A stretch of DNA of 52,823 nt from positions 1 to 52,823 of the forward strand of contig JAZQVN010000007.1 of the NCBI GenBank assembly GCA_045631885.1. Reading direction: 5' to 3'. Under the pieces are notes generated by a model. The model saw only the letters and a list, made by a program, of their open reading frames with translations, searched no databases and was not told where the DNA came from. Each line of letters begins with the position of its first letter. Within the stretch, counting starts at the first letter, position 1. The translations under genes and the position numbers were made by a program. The stretch is from CAJOLV01 sp045631885. GTDB taxonomy: Bacteria; Bacillota_I; Bacilli_A; RFN20; CAG-826. Shown here piece by piece: positions 18,056 to 26,780 of the stretch.

Positions 18056-18817
18056 ATGTTGGAAAATAACGAAACTAACGAAATTCAAGTTGAAGAAAAA
18101 ACTAATAAAACTCCGAAGCCATTTTATTCATCCCCGTGGTTCCACGCGCTCGTTTTTGCTGTTGGTTACGTTGGTGACCTCATCATCTCTATTGTTGTTC
18201 AATTAATTCTTCAATCGATTAATCCTGGACTAGTTAACGGTAAAGATCCATTGTTTATCGATGGGCTAGCCATTACGACGAGTATTAGATATGCTTTGTT
18301 GTTTTTAATTCTCTGCGCAATTATTCTTCCAAATCTCTTAACGCTTATCAAAAAGTTTGCTGAGTGGAAAAACTTATTAATTGGTATCGCTATGGGAGCG
18401 GGAGTTATTGTCGCGACCATTTTTTACAATATGTTCGTTTCGCTTTTCACTGAACTAGATGTGAATACGAATGAAACTTATGTTGAAAACTTTATCAAAG
18501 CGTACCCATTCCTCGCTATTGCTACAGTTGGTATTTTAGGCCCAATTGTCGAAGAACTCATATACCGTTATGGTCTATTTGAATCATTAAATAAAAAATA
18601 TAAAGTATTAGCCTACATAGTGACAATTATTGTCTTTGCTTTAATCCATTTTGACTTTACCGGAGATATGAAAACTGAGCTATTAAATCTCCCTGCATAT
18701 ATGATCGCAGCGTTCTTATTATCCTTTACTTATGACCGTTTTGGATTTGGCGCATCCGTACTAGCACATATCACAAATAACATGTACGCGATTGTCATGA
18801 CTTTGTTATTTAAATAA
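18056..18817 (+). CDS. CPBP family intramembrane metalloprotease
   Basis: A 253-residue membrane protein with about seven to eight helices. It holds the CPBP (Abi/CAAX-like) motifs: E-E-L-I-Y-R, F-A-L-I-H-F-D and a final H-I-T-N-N. These form the zinc-free or metal-dependent glutamate active site of this superfamily. Bacterial members include bacteriocin-immunity and prenyl-protease-like proteins, and the substrate here is unknown. A TATAGT box lies 23 bases upstream, and there is no clear Shine-Dalgarno site. The TraX-like gene follows after three bases. Confidence 0.85.
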   Translation: MLENNETNEIQVEEKTNKTPKPFYSSPWFHALVFAVGYVGDLIISIVVQLILQSINPGLVNGKDPLFIDGLAITTSIRYALLFLILCAIILPNLLTLIKKFAEWKNLLIGIAMGAGVIVATIFYNMFVSLFTELDVNTNETYVENFIKAYPFLAIATVGILGPIVEELIYRYGLFESLNKKYKVLAYIVTIIVFALIHFDFTGDMKTELLNLPAYMIAAFLLSFTYDRFGFGASVLAHITNNMYAIVMTLLFK

Positions 18818-18820
18818 TTT

Positions 18821-19705
18821 ATGGAAAACGAAAATTCAACGAAAAACTGGAAGATTTGCAGCGGTTTTGTATTAAAAATCGTCGCTTTTCTTACGATGAC
18901 TTTAGACCATATTGGGGTCATGTCTTATTCCTATGGATATAACCTTGTCGTCTTCGATATCTTCCGTATTATTGGTCGTATCGCGATGCCTTTATTCTGC
19001 TTTATGATTGTCGAAGGTGTCCTCCATACAAAGTCATTTCCTAAATATATCCTACGATTATCTATTCTCGCGGTTGTTATTTCTATCGCTTTAATCGTAT
19101 TAGTAAGCGTTCCTTCTCTCGGTTTCGAATCAATGAGAGATCAGGGTAATATCTTTTTAGATTTAGCTTTAGGGGCTACAACTATCTTTTGTTTAAGATT
19201 AAAAGGACCGAAGAAGTTATTCTCATTATTACCATTCGCGTATGTTCTTACATCATTTATCGCTAGTAAGATTGAAGTTACTGACCATATCTTAATTCAC
19301 TGGTTCCCATATTTCTTAAGAACCCAATATGGCTTGATGTCTTTTGCATTAATCCTCTTCTTCTATCTCAGTTATGTGATTAAAGATTTATTCTTCAAAG
19401 CGCACACAAAACAGATTGGTGTACCTGAAGATACATTCGCTGGAACAGATTTTGAAAGAAATGTGTTAAACATCACTTCCGCCTTATTTTTATTAACAAT
19501 AGTTTTACTATTTCACTTTTTCAGTGACTATTTAACTTATCAATATTTGCCTGTTCAAATCTATGCATTATTTGCTGGAGCATTTATTTTGCTTTATAAC
19601 GGAAAACGAGGATATAATAGCAAGTGGTTTGAATATGGAGGATATTTATATTATCCAGTTCATATCTTAGTAATCGCATTAGTATTCTATTTATTACATC
19701 TATAG
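18821..19705 (+). CDS. TraX-family integral membrane protein
   Basis: A 294-residue protein with about eight membrane helices. TraX hallmarks are visible: L-K-I-V-A-F-L-T-M-T-L-D-H-I-G in helix 1, I-G-R-I-A-M-P-L-F-C-F, and Y-Y-P-V-H-I near the end. F-plasmid TraX acetylates pilin, and chromosomal homologues in Firmicutes are probably envelope acyltransferases. There are no conjugation genes nearby, so no conjugative role is implied. It is followed by trxA, 12 bases away, with its own GGAGG site. Confidence 0.82.
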   Translation: MENENSTKNWKICSGFVLKIVAFLTMTLDHIGVMSYSYGYNLVVFDIFRIIGRIAMPLFCFMIVEGVLHTKSFPKYILRLSILAVVISIALIVLVSVPSLGFESMRDQGNIFLDLALGATTIFCLRLKGPKKLFSLLPFAYVLTSFIASKIEVTDHILIHWFPYFLRTQYGLMSFALILFFYLSYVIKDLFFKAHTKQIGVPEDTFAGTDFERNVLNITSALFLLTIVLLFHFFSDYLTYQYLPVQIYALFAGAFILLYNGKRGYNSKWFEYGGYLYYPVHILVIALVFYLLHL

Positions 19706-19717
19706 GAGGAAAGAAAG

Positions 19718-20023
19718 ATGATTGAACATATTAACGATCAACAACAATTCAATGAATTTATTAAAGAAGGTAAAGTCTTAGTGGACTTCTTCGCTACTTG
19801 GTGTGGACCATGCAAAATGCTCAGCCCAGTTATCGAACAAATCGCTAACGCAAATCCAGATTTAAAAGTTGTCAAAGTCGATGTCGACGAAGCACCAGCA
19901 ATCGCAAGCAAATATGGAATCCAAGCTATTCCAACTTTATTCTTATTAAAAGATGGTGAAATCGTGAACCAAGCAATGGGTTACATGAATAGAAACCAAT
20001 TAGAAAATTTTATCAATAAATAA
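19718..20023 (+). CDS. trxA: thioredoxin
   Basis: A 101-residue cytoplasmic thioredoxin with W-C-G-P-C near residue 28-32 and the cis-proline in I-Q-A-I-P-T-L. Its length is standard. It is preceded by AGGAGG. It follows two envelope genes closely, so it may be co-transcribed with them. Confidence 0.96.
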   Translation: MIEHINDQQQFNEFIKEGKVLVDFFATWCGPCKMLSPVIEQIANANPDLKVVKVDVDEAPAIASKYGIQAIPTLFLLKDGEIVNQAMGYMNRNQLENFINK

Positions 20024-20025
20024 AG

Positions 20026-20055
20026 TTGAAAAATGCTCACTAGCGGTTATATAAT
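20026..20055 (+). promoter_or_regulatory. promoter of tRNA-Gly
   Basis: TTGAAA (20026-20031) and TATAAT (20050-20055) are separated by 18 bases and end 13 bases before the mature tRNA start. The tRNA therefore has its own promoter just after trxA. Confidence 0.7.
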
Positions 20056-20068
20056 ATACCGCAGTGAC

Positions 20069-20142
20069 GCAGGTGTAGTTCAGTGGTAGAACACTAGCCT
20101 TCCAAGCTAGTTATGCGGGTTCGATTCCCGTCACCTGCTCCA
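20069..20142 (+). tRNA. tRNA-Gly(TCC)
   Basis: A complete cloverleaf with acceptor GCAGGTG paired to CACCTGC and an encoded CCA. The anticodon stem CTAGC/GCTAG encloses CTTCCAA (anticodon TCC). The T loop is TTCGATT. It is the only glycine tRNA in the window. Confidence 0.97.
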
Positions 20143-20152
20143 AAATGAAGAT

Positions 20153-20180
20153 AACAGTATACTTGTATACTGTTTTTTAT
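20153..20180 (+). terminator. terminator after tRNA-Gly
   Basis: An inverted repeat AACAGTATAC / GTATACTGTT (20153-20162 with 20165-20174) is followed by a T run. It ends the tRNA transcript before the GNAT gene. Confidence 0.8.
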
Positions 20181-20223
20181 TTCATATTTTTCAATAAGTG
20201 ATAAAATAATATAGATAGATTAT

Positions 20224-20748
20224 ATGAACAACACATTAATAAAAAACGAACGCATAACAATCGCTCAGATGAACGAAAATATGATTCAAGATGTTTGGCA
20301 GAACTCTCTTGATGAAGACAATCGCAGATTTGTTCCTGATGAAGTTTTTGAAACTGAAGAAGAAGCAAGAGATGTCGTTAATTTCATTATCGGTCAATAT
20401 CAAAGCAATGAGTATCCTCTTATATATGCTGTTATTCGTAATAGCGATAACGCTAATCTCGGTTATGTTCAATTAGTGCAGATTGATGAAGGGATAGAAA
20501 TCGGCTATCACATTGCAAAAAAATATACTGGCAATGGATACGCTACTGAAGCAGTAAAACTATTTATCAATTATTTAAAAGATAATACTAATATCGAAGA
20601 AATATATGGAATCGCTTTATCAATTAATAAGGCCAGTAGAAGAGTGTTAGAAAAATGCGGCTTTGAATTAATCTTTGAAGGCGTTAGTTTATATCAAGGT
20701 GAGAAAAGAAATATTATTAAATCAATAAAGAAATTAAAAGAGGACTAA
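20224..20748 (+). CDS. GNAT acetyltransferase (RimJ/RimL-like)
   Basis: A 174-residue acetyltransferase of the Acetyltransf_3 type. The acetyl-CoA pyrophosphate loop is K-K-Y-T-G-N-G-Y-A-T-E-A, followed by N-K-A-S-R-R-V-L-E-K-C-G-F-E. The substrate is not predictable; relatives acetylate ribosomal-protein N-termini or small amines. No Shine-Dalgarno site is present. TTTTCA-N16-TATAGA ends eight bases before the ATG, so a leaderless transcript is likely. rdgB starts two bases after its stop. Confidence 0.85.
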   Translation: MNNTLIKNERITIAQMNENMIQDVWQNSLDEDNRRFVPDEVFETEEEARDVVNFIIGQYQSNEYPLIYAVIRNSDNANLGYVQLVQIDEGIEIGYHIAKKYTGNGYATEAVKLFINYLKDNTNIEEIYGIALSINKASRRVLEKCGFELIFEGVSLYQGEKRNIIKSIKKLKED

Positions 20749-20750
20749 TT

Positions 20751-21356
20751 ATGAATTACGAAATTGTTTTAGCGACAAATAACAAACATAAATTACAAGA
20801 AGTAAGAGGCTTTCTTGCTCCTCATAAAATCGTTGTTTATGGTTTAAGCGATTTAAATCTCAAGCCAGAAGATGTCGAAGAAAATGGTAAGAATTATTAT
20901 GAAAATGCCTTAATTAAGGCGAGATCTGTCGCGAAATTAGTGGATTTACCAATTATCGCTGACGATTCTGGTTTAGAAATTGAAGCTCTTGATAATGAAC
21001 CAGGATTACATTCCGCGAGATATGCAGAAAGTCTAGGTGGACACGCTAATGCGTTTAAAGAAATCTTCAAAAGATTAGAAGGCAAAGATAACCGTAAAGC
21101 GAGATTTGTTTGCGATATCGTTTTAGTCAATGAAACTGATAAACCACTTCTCTTTGAAGGTATCGCTCCAGGAGAAATCGCGACTGATGTATTAGGAGAA
21201 GGTGGATTTGGTTATGATCCAATCTTTCATTCCTATGAAGCGAACAAAAGGTTTTCTGAATTAACTCAAGAAGAAAAAAATAAAGTCTCGCATCGAGGCA
21301 AGGCTTTATTAAAATTATTAACTTATTTAAGAATTAGTCATCAATCAATTAAATGA
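20751..21356 (+). CDS. rdgB: XTP/dITP diphosphatase (RdgB/HAM1)
   Basis: A 201-residue house-cleaning pyrophosphatase removing deaminated purine nucleotides. Signature stretches are LATNNKHKLQE at the start, A-D-D-S-G-L-E-I-E-A-L and G-F-G-Y-D-P-I-F. The Shine-Dalgarno AGAGGA lies in the last codons of the GNAT gene. It ends in TGA, a point of evidence for the standard code. The last 16 bases overlap the 3' end of the convergent zinc-ribbon gene. Confidence 0.95.
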   Translation: MNYEIVLATNNKHKLQEVRGFLAPHKIVVYGLSDLNLKPEDVEENGKNYYENALIKARSVAKLVDLPIIADDSGLEIEALDNEPGLHSARYAESLGGHANAFKEIFKRLEGKDNRKARFVCDIVLVNETDKPLLFEGIAPGEIATDVLGEGGFGYDPIFHSYEANKRFSELTQEEKNKVSHRGKALLKLLTYLRISHQSIK

Positions 21357-22408
21357 CGACGTTTGGATAGTTGAATTCTCCAGAAGATGAATAGGACTAA
21401 GGCCACTACCGCGCCTAAGCCGCTCGCTAGAGCGCTAAGCAACATATATAACTTATATTGTTCGTTGATGAAGAAGTAATAAATTCCTCCTCCAATCGCG
21501 AATGATAAGAAGAATAAGAAGATTGGTAAAGTAATCTTTGTAAATGTTCTTAAACTTGAATTATCTGGGTAGACTTTGTTACTGATGAGTCTACCTTTTC
21601 TTTCATTTTCATCTAACTTGTATTTTACAAAGTGGTTGATTGGTAAAGCTTTACCGCCGATTTGCTTAATCTGTAGTTGACGATCATTGATAATCTTATC
21701 AACTTTGAATAAGGCACCATTCGTGGTGATAACTCTTTCATCTAATAAATGATTATCTTCAGATAAAGCACCTTGAATTGAATCAATTAAAACACCAACT
21801 TTCTCGTTTTGTGTTTTGTTATAAATCTTATTCAATTCTTCAAGAATTGTTTCTCTAAGATAGATCATTCCATATAGTCTTTGGAAATATAATTTCGCGC
21901 ATTCATCAGAATAAAATCTTTCTCTGACTGTTAATCTTCTAACGAATCTCTTTTTATATTCTCTAATCGCATTGTCCGCGCGTTTGAGGAATCTTGCAAA
22001 AGCAAGTTGGTCTTTTAATCTGCGGAAATACATTTCAGATTCGCTTTTTAAAAGTAAAGCGGCATCAACGAAGTATGACTTTCTTAATGTCGACATATAA
22101 ATTAAAGAGAGAATTCTACCAAATCTGCCTCTAGAATAATCTGGATCGATATCGATGATTTTGCCAAAGGAATTATAAGCATCAAAGAATTTCGTATCTT
22201 GGAAAAGTAAACGTTCCGCTTTATTAGCTTTCACTGACATGAAATAGTTATATTCTTCAATCGCATCTTTTGGTTTTTGTTCAAACATGCAATAAGGGCA
22301 ATAGCAAACATCCGCATCTGGATTGACTAAAAAGATACGGTTGAGTTCATTATCGGTTTTGCAGTGAGTGCAATATGCTTTCTTTAACGAAGTAATTTCT
22401 TTTGACAT
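21341..22408 (-). CDS. zinc-ribbon membrane protein of unknown function
   Basis: A 355-residue protein not recognised by family. The N-terminus has C-T-H-C and C-Y-C-P-Y-C pairs near residues 13-40, fitting a zinc ribbon. A helical, Arg/Lys-rich middle (RRLTVRERFYSDECAKLYFQRLYG) resembles TPR-like packing. Two membrane helices near 290-345 end the protein with a basic tail, so the ribbon faces the cytoplasm. It is a single gene convergent with rdgB (16-base overlap). Confidence 0.65.
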   Translation of the reverse strand: MSKEITSLKKAYCTHCKTDNELNRIFLVNPDADVCYCPYCMFEQKPKDAIEEYNYFMSVKANKAERLLFQDTKFFDAYNSFGKIIDIDPDYSRGRFGRILSLIYMSTLRKSYFVDAALLLKSESEMYFRRLKDQLAFARFLKRADNAIREYKKRFVRRLTVRERFYSDECAKLYFQRLYGMIYLRETILEELNKIYNKTQNEKVGVLIDSIQGALSEDNHLLDERVITTNGALFKVDKIINDRQLQIKQIGGKALPINHFVKYKLDENERKGRLISNKVYPDNSSLRTFTKITLPIFLFFLSFAIGGGIYYFFINEQYKLYMLLSALASGLGAVVALVLFIFWRIQLSKRRHLID

Positions 22409-22503
22409 AAGTCGAATTGAAATGGTTAACCATTTCGCCTCTATTTTATTAGCATTTACTTCATTTGTGAATAAAAATGCACTAAATATGGTAAGATATT
22501 CTC

Positions 22504-23571
22504 ATGAAAATAAAACTCAGCCAATCTGAATTAGAAAAATGTTATAACCTATTTGACGTCAAAGAAATCAATATTTCTGTCGCTGATTTACTCTTTTCCA
22601 CTTTCGAGGAAACAGAGTTTTTTAATGGGTGTGATGATAATGATGAATTCTTTTCTCAACTAATTAGATTTTGGGGTATACCATCTGATTCCAAAGAAGA
22701 GATTAATATATTAGAAAAATGGGTAAAACCTGCGATTTCCCCGTTAAATTCCGATTATTTTTCTAAAAATCCATATTACTCCACTGTTTTACCTAAACCA
22801 TTTAAGAATGATAAATACTCTTTAGATTATATTTCTTTTGCTTCTTATCAACCTCTTCCGTTAGACGAGATAACAGTTAAAGAAAATGATAACTTTATGG
22901 AGATATCTCCTTTATCCTATTTTAAAGAAGAACAGAAGTATTTAGCCTTATCTAAAGATGGCTGCGTTTGGATGAGTATTACACCAAATGAGATAAACAC
23001 GATGGCCCCTCATATTGAGAAAGCTAAAGACGATGTTTTAGTGTTTGGCCTTGGTCTAGGATATTACCCATTTATGATTTCTTTAAAAGAAGAAGTCAAA
23101 CATATCACCATCGTAGAAATGGATGACACCATTATTGATATCTTTAAAAAACACATTCTTCCCTTCTTCAAACATAAAGATAAAATCGAAATCGTTAAAG
23201 ATGATGCGAAGAGATACATCAAAAATCTCGATAAGAAATATGACACCATCTTTATTGATTTATGGCATAACCCAGTTGATGGCTTGCCGTTATTTATATA
23301 TTTCAAACAATTTGAAAATAGATACCGCCAGTCCAAGTTCCAATACTGGTTAGAAGAATCATTAATCGCTTTATATAGAAGATGCATCTTAACAGTGTTT
23401 GAAGAATCACTTAATCATTTCCGCGATGAAGATTATCTAAAAGCGAAAAATGAAATGGATAAAATTGTTAACGCAATCTATTTCAAAACAAAAAATATCA
23501 CCATAAATAACTATGATGATATTCATAAACTATTAACGAAGAAATCTATTCTTGAATTACTTATTAAGTAA
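22504..23571 (+). CDS. Rossmann-fold methyltransferase-like protein
   Basis: A 355-residue protein whose middle (about 175-260) is a class I S-adenosylmethionine-binding fold. It has V-L-V-F-G-L-G-L-G-Y as motif I, I-V-E-M-D as the acidic strand end and D-T-I-F-I-D-L-W-H as motif IV, closest in pattern to spermidine-synthase-like proteins. The N-terminal 150 residues are not recognised. No Shine-Dalgarno site: an extended -10 TGGTAAGAT ends six bases before the ATG. Its 3' end overlaps mtaD by 15 bases, tail to tail. Confidence 0.65.
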   Translation: MKIKLSQSELEKCYNLFDVKEINISVADLLFSTFEETEFFNGCDDNDEFFSQLIRFWGIPSDSKEEINILEKWVKPAISPLNSDYFSKNPYYSTVLPKPFKNDKYSLDYISFASYQPLPLDEITVKENDNFMEISPLSYFKEEQKYLALSKDGCVWMSITPNEINTMAPHIEKAKDDVLVFGLGLGYYPFMISLKEEVKHITIVEMDDTIIDIFKKHILPFFKHKDKIEIVKDDAKRYIKNLDKKYDTIFIDLWHNPVDGLPLFIYFKQFENRYRQSKFQYWLEESLIALYRRCILTVFEESLNHFRDEDYLKAKNEMDKIVNAIYFKTKNITINNYDDIHKLLTKKSILELLIK

Positions 23572-24840
23572 TTCTTTATCGATTCTATCTGTCACTTCTT
23601 GGCATTTTTTATAAATGTCATCGACATTTTCATCAATTAAAAATTCTCTATCAAGATATAAAATCTTTCCATTAATCATTGTCATTTTGATATTATCCTT
23701 GCTACCAGAATAGACGATGCTATTAACTATGTTATTAAGAGGTTGCATATTAGGACGATATAAATCTATTTCTATAATATCGGCTTTTTTACCAACTTCT
23801 AAAATATCGGCATCTAACATATTCATCGCAATTGCCCCATTAACCGTGGCCATTTTCAAAACTTCATAAGCGGGGAAGGCGGTTGGATCTTTGGCGATTA
23901 ATTTTTGTAATCCTGTTACTAATGTCATTTCTTTAAAGAAATCTAAACAGTTATTGCTCGCTGGGCCATCTGTACCAATCGCGATATTTAATCCGGCTTC
24001 TTTATATTTATATAAAGGAGCGATGCCGCTTGCTAATTTGGTATTACTTCCCGGGCAAGTAACGATACTGCAATTATGTTTCTTAAAGATTTCAATATCT
24101 TCATCATCAAAGTATATACAGTGATATCCTCCACCACCATAATCAAATAGACCTTTGGTTTCGAAATATTGAACTGGTGATAAGCCATTTCTTTTTTTCT
24201 TGCATTCTTCTACTTCAGAAAATGTTTCACTGACATGAGTGTAGAACGGAGCTTTCATTTCATGAACCAGTTGAGAAATTACATCAATTTCTTCTTCTGA
24301 AGCAGTATATTCAGCATGGATACCAAAACAATATTTTACTAATCCATCGTTACCGTTATATGTTTTATATAATCTTCTTAAATCCTCTTTACTAAAAATA
24401 CTGTTATATACACCTAAAAGAGTAATTTTGAAGCCAATTTCTTCCGCTGCTTTTGCGGTTGATAATGGGAAAAAATATTGATCAAAACACGCAGTAATAC
24501 CACTAGATAACATTTCTAAGAAAGCTACTTTTGATAAATGGTAGACGTCTTCTTCTTTTAATAAAGCTTCTCTAGGAAACACAGCGTTAAATAGCCAATC
24601 ATGAAGAGATAAATCGTCTGTTTTACTGCTTAAAAATGTCATCGCATTATGAGTGTGAGCGTTTTTAAATCCAGGTAATAAAACATTACCTAAACAATCA
24701 TGAACTAAATCAAATGGTTCATATTTTGAATAATCATCTCCGATATAAGCAATCTTTTCATCGATAACAACGATATTGCTCATAAAAAGAGGAGTGTCAT
24801 CCATTTTTAAAATTCGAGCGTTTTTCAATAATATTTTCAT
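23557..24840 (-). CDS. mtaD: amidohydrolase, MTA/SAH deaminase type
   Basis: A 427-residue metal-dependent deaminase. Metal ligands are H62-x-H64 (NAHTHNAM), the His of F-G-I-H-A-E-Y, the H of Y-T-H-V-S-E and D in I-G-T-D-G-P-A-S-N-N. The last motif and S-N-N-C-L-D are typical of 5'-methylthioadenosine/S-adenosylhomocysteine deaminases and the related SsnA/guanine deaminase group. The exact substrate is uncertain. The leader is almost absent: TTGTGA-N16-TAAGAT ends six bases before the ATG. Confidence 0.8.
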   Translation of the reverse strand: MKILLKNARILKMDDTPLFMSNIVVIDEKIAYIGDDYSKYEPFDLVHDCLGNVLLPGFKNAHTHNAMTFLSSKTDDLSLHDWLFNAVFPREALLKEEDVYHLSKVAFLEMLSSGITACFDQYFFPLSTAKAAEEIGFKITLLGVYNSIFSKEDLRRLYKTYNGNDGLVKYCFGIHAEYTASEEEIDVISQLVHEMKAPFYTHVSETFSEVEECKKKRNGLSPVQYFETKGLFDYGGGGYHCIYFDDEDIEIFKKHNCSIVTCPGSNTKLASGIAPLYKYKEAGLNIAIGTDGPASNNCLDFFKEMTLVTGLQKLIAKDPTAFPAYEVLKMATVNGAIAMNMLDADILEVGKKADIIEIDLYRPNMQPLNNIVNSIVYSGSKDNIKMTMINGKILYLDREFLIDENVDDIYKKCQEVTDRIDKELLNK

Positions 24841-24846
24841 GTGTCT

Positions 24847-24874
24847 ATCTTAACATATTGTTATCATTTCACAA
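24847..24874 (-). promoter_or_regulatory. promoter of mtaD, leaderless type
   Basis: On the minus strand TTGTGA (24874-24869) and TAAGAT (24852-24847) are 16 bases apart, with an extended TGT before the -10. Only six bases separate the -10 from ATG 24840, so the transcript should begin at or within a base or two of the start codon. Confidence 0.65.
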
Positions 24875-24927
24875 AGTGAAACCATATTTTATTCATAATT
24901 AAACTATTAAAAAGAAATAATATTTGT

Positions 24928-24945
24928 TATTCTTTAGAAAGAATA
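24928..24945. promoter_or_regulatory. palindromic operator candidate
   Basis: TATTCTTT and AAAGAATA form a perfect 8-bp inverted repeat with a two-base spacer, 17 bases before ATG 24962. Its place between promoter and Shine-Dalgarno site fits a repressor operator. No matching regulator is identified. Confidence 0.4.
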
Positions 24946-24961
24946 TTACGAGGTTATTATT

Positions 24962-26692
24962 ATGAATCAAAACGTCGTCATTTATCAAAAGAAAAAACAC
25001 CACGGGTTTTTAATCTTTTTGATTATTTTACTAATCATTATCGTTTTACCAATCGCTCTAGTTTATATCCTTTTCTATGATAGCGACACTAAACAAGTCA
25101 ACTATAAAGAAGGTGTTACGATGGAGCAATTCATGAACCAATATAAAGACAATCTTTTGGTCAATTCTATCGCTAACACAAAAGACACTGGTCAAGTTGG
25201 ATTTGCTTTAGATGAAGGTTCAGTGAACTCTTTACTCTATTATGGATTGAATGAGAATTTAGATTCCGCGGTTAAACAATATTTAAATAAAGCTTATTTA
25301 GATATCGATGGAAATAACAAAACATATACTTTCTATGTTGATGCTTCCACGCCATTCTTCCCATATTTCAAATCACGTGCCCAATTAGTGGCCACGGTTA
25401 GCACATTACCAGATGGTTTAGGTTTTGAAATGAAATTTACTGACGCGAAAGTTGGCCGTATCGGTGGTTTAATGTGGATTGTTGATCAATATGTTCCAGC
25501 AGATATGATTACAGGTATCTTCTCAAATACTGGATTATCTTTTGATGTTGATTGGTCCAATAAAACAATTAGTTACAGTGCAAAAAATATGCTCCACGAC
25601 TTCGGTTTAGATTCAGGTAGTGATGATAACTTATTCATGTCTCTTATTAAAGAGATTTTCGATGAAAATTCTAACTTAATTAATGTTGATTGTTATAAGA
25701 ACGACGCAATCAATTTCGGTATCGATTTATCTAGCGCTCATAGCGCCACAGCCAGCACTCCTATTAGCTTTGCTAATACAGTGAGCAAAGTTCGTGAACA
25801 ATTCAAAACTGGAAACATCTCTAGTAGCGACGCTATTTCCGATGCATTTATGAATATCGCTAAAACTGACACTCATGATAAACCAGAAGCAGGAAAAGAA
25901 ATCACCGATTGCTTAGATGATAACAAGAATGAATTAGCAAAAAATACATATATCACTCAATCAGAATTAAACGCTTATTTAAGAGGAACTGATTTAGTCG
26001 GTACAGCTTATCCTTTATATGCTCACGATAGTGAGACTAACACAAACACCATTAACTTCATCGTTGTTAATGATTTCTACTGCAACATCAAAAACGATAA
26101 CAACATTACATTCATTATCAATTTAGGAATTAATGGTTATGAAACTCAAATGGTAATTGATGCGACAGTCGCTAATCGTATTAGTGATAAGCCAGGCGAA
26201 ACTGGTCACTTCTTTAACTTCACAATGAATGATATTAGTTATGGCGATATCTCCATGTGGGATGATGTTCATAATGTTCCAAAATCATTCATCACTGATT
26301 TAATTGAAAGTGGTTTTGGTAGCGACGATATTAAAGTTGATGGTCGCAACATTGAAATCAAAGTTAACTCATCCGATACAGTTACTGACAAAATGTATAG
26401 CTTAACTAATGAAATCACCACTGTCCCACCATCAGGTGGTCAAGAAGCCAAAGTGAATATCCAAATCTTCACTCCAAACTTCAAATATGGTGATAGCGTT
26501 CCACCATCCGCCGCGGAATATCCTGCCGTTTCAGGAGATATGTGGTTTGATACAACAAACTTCAAACTTTATACACACAATGGTTTAACTTGGGACGCTG
26601 GACAATCAGTTATTGATCCAACATGGAGAGCGAATAATCCAGAAACAGTTCAATTATTAATTGACTTAGGTCTTATCCCAACTCTTCCGTAA
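24962..26692 (+). CDS. large membrane-anchored extracytoplasmic protein
   Basis: A 576-residue protein of unrecognised family. A short basic N-terminus (KKKHHG) precedes one membrane helix (about 16-38), so the remaining ~535 residues are outside the cell. The ectodomain seems to hold two related halves rich in beta structure (for example FYVDASTPFFPYF..., and later FIVVNDFYC...). A C-terminal G-D-M-W-F-D-T-T-N-F-K-L-Y resembles a short motif common in phage tail and surface proteins. GAGG lies before the ATG. It stands alone with a terminator after it. Confidence 0.65.
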   Translation: MNQNVVIYQKKKHHGFLIFLIILLIIIVLPIALVYILFYDSDTKQVNYKEGVTMEQFMNQYKDNLLVNSIANTKDTGQVGFALDEGSVNSLLYYGLNENLDSAVKQYLNKAYLDIDGNNKTYTFYVDASTPFFPYFKSRAQLVATVSTLPDGLGFEMKFTDAKVGRIGGLMWIVDQYVPADMITGIFSNTGLSFDVDWSNKTISYSAKNMLHDFGLDSGSDDNLFMSLIKEIFDENSNLINVDCYKNDAINFGIDLSSAHSATASTPISFANTVSKVREQFKTGNISSSDAISDAFMNIAKTDTHDKPEAGKEITDCLDDNKNELAKNTYITQSELNAYLRGTDLVGTAYPLYAHDSETNTNTINFIVVNDFYCNIKNDNNITFIINLGINGYETQMVIDATVANRISDKPGETGHFFNFTMNDISYGDISMWDDVHNVPKSFITDLIESGFGSDDIKVDGRNIEIKVNSSDTVTDKMYSLTNEITTVPPSGGQEAKVNIQIFTPNFKYGDSVPPSAAEYPAVSGDMWFDTTNFKLYTHNGLTWDAGQSVIDPTWRANNPETVQLLIDLGLIPTLP

Positions 26693-26711
26693 TATAAAAT
26701 ATTTAAAAAAT

Positions 26712-26742
26712 ATCTCACTTTTGTTAAGGTGAGATTTTTTTA
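26712..26742 (+). terminator. rho-independent terminator
   Basis: ATCTCAC (26712-26718) pairs with GTGAGAT (26729-26735) and is followed by a T run. It ends the large anchored-protein transcript. Confidence 0.8.
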
Positions 26743-26770
26743 TTGTTTTAAGTAAATATAAGCATATAAT
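26743..26770 (+). promoter_or_regulatory. promoter of MATE gene, leaderless type
   Basis: TTGTTT (26743-26748) and TATAAT (26765-26770) are 16 bases apart. The -10 box ends only ten bases before ATG 26781 and no Shine-Dalgarno site is possible, so the mRNA should have a leader of about three to four bases. Confidence 0.7.
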
Positions 26771-26780
26771 TGTTTTCACC

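Noticed and set aside
18821..19705. Conjugation locus suggested by the TraX-like protein.
   Set aside because: No other transfer gene is nearby; TraX-like acyltransferase-type proteins are common on chromosomes.
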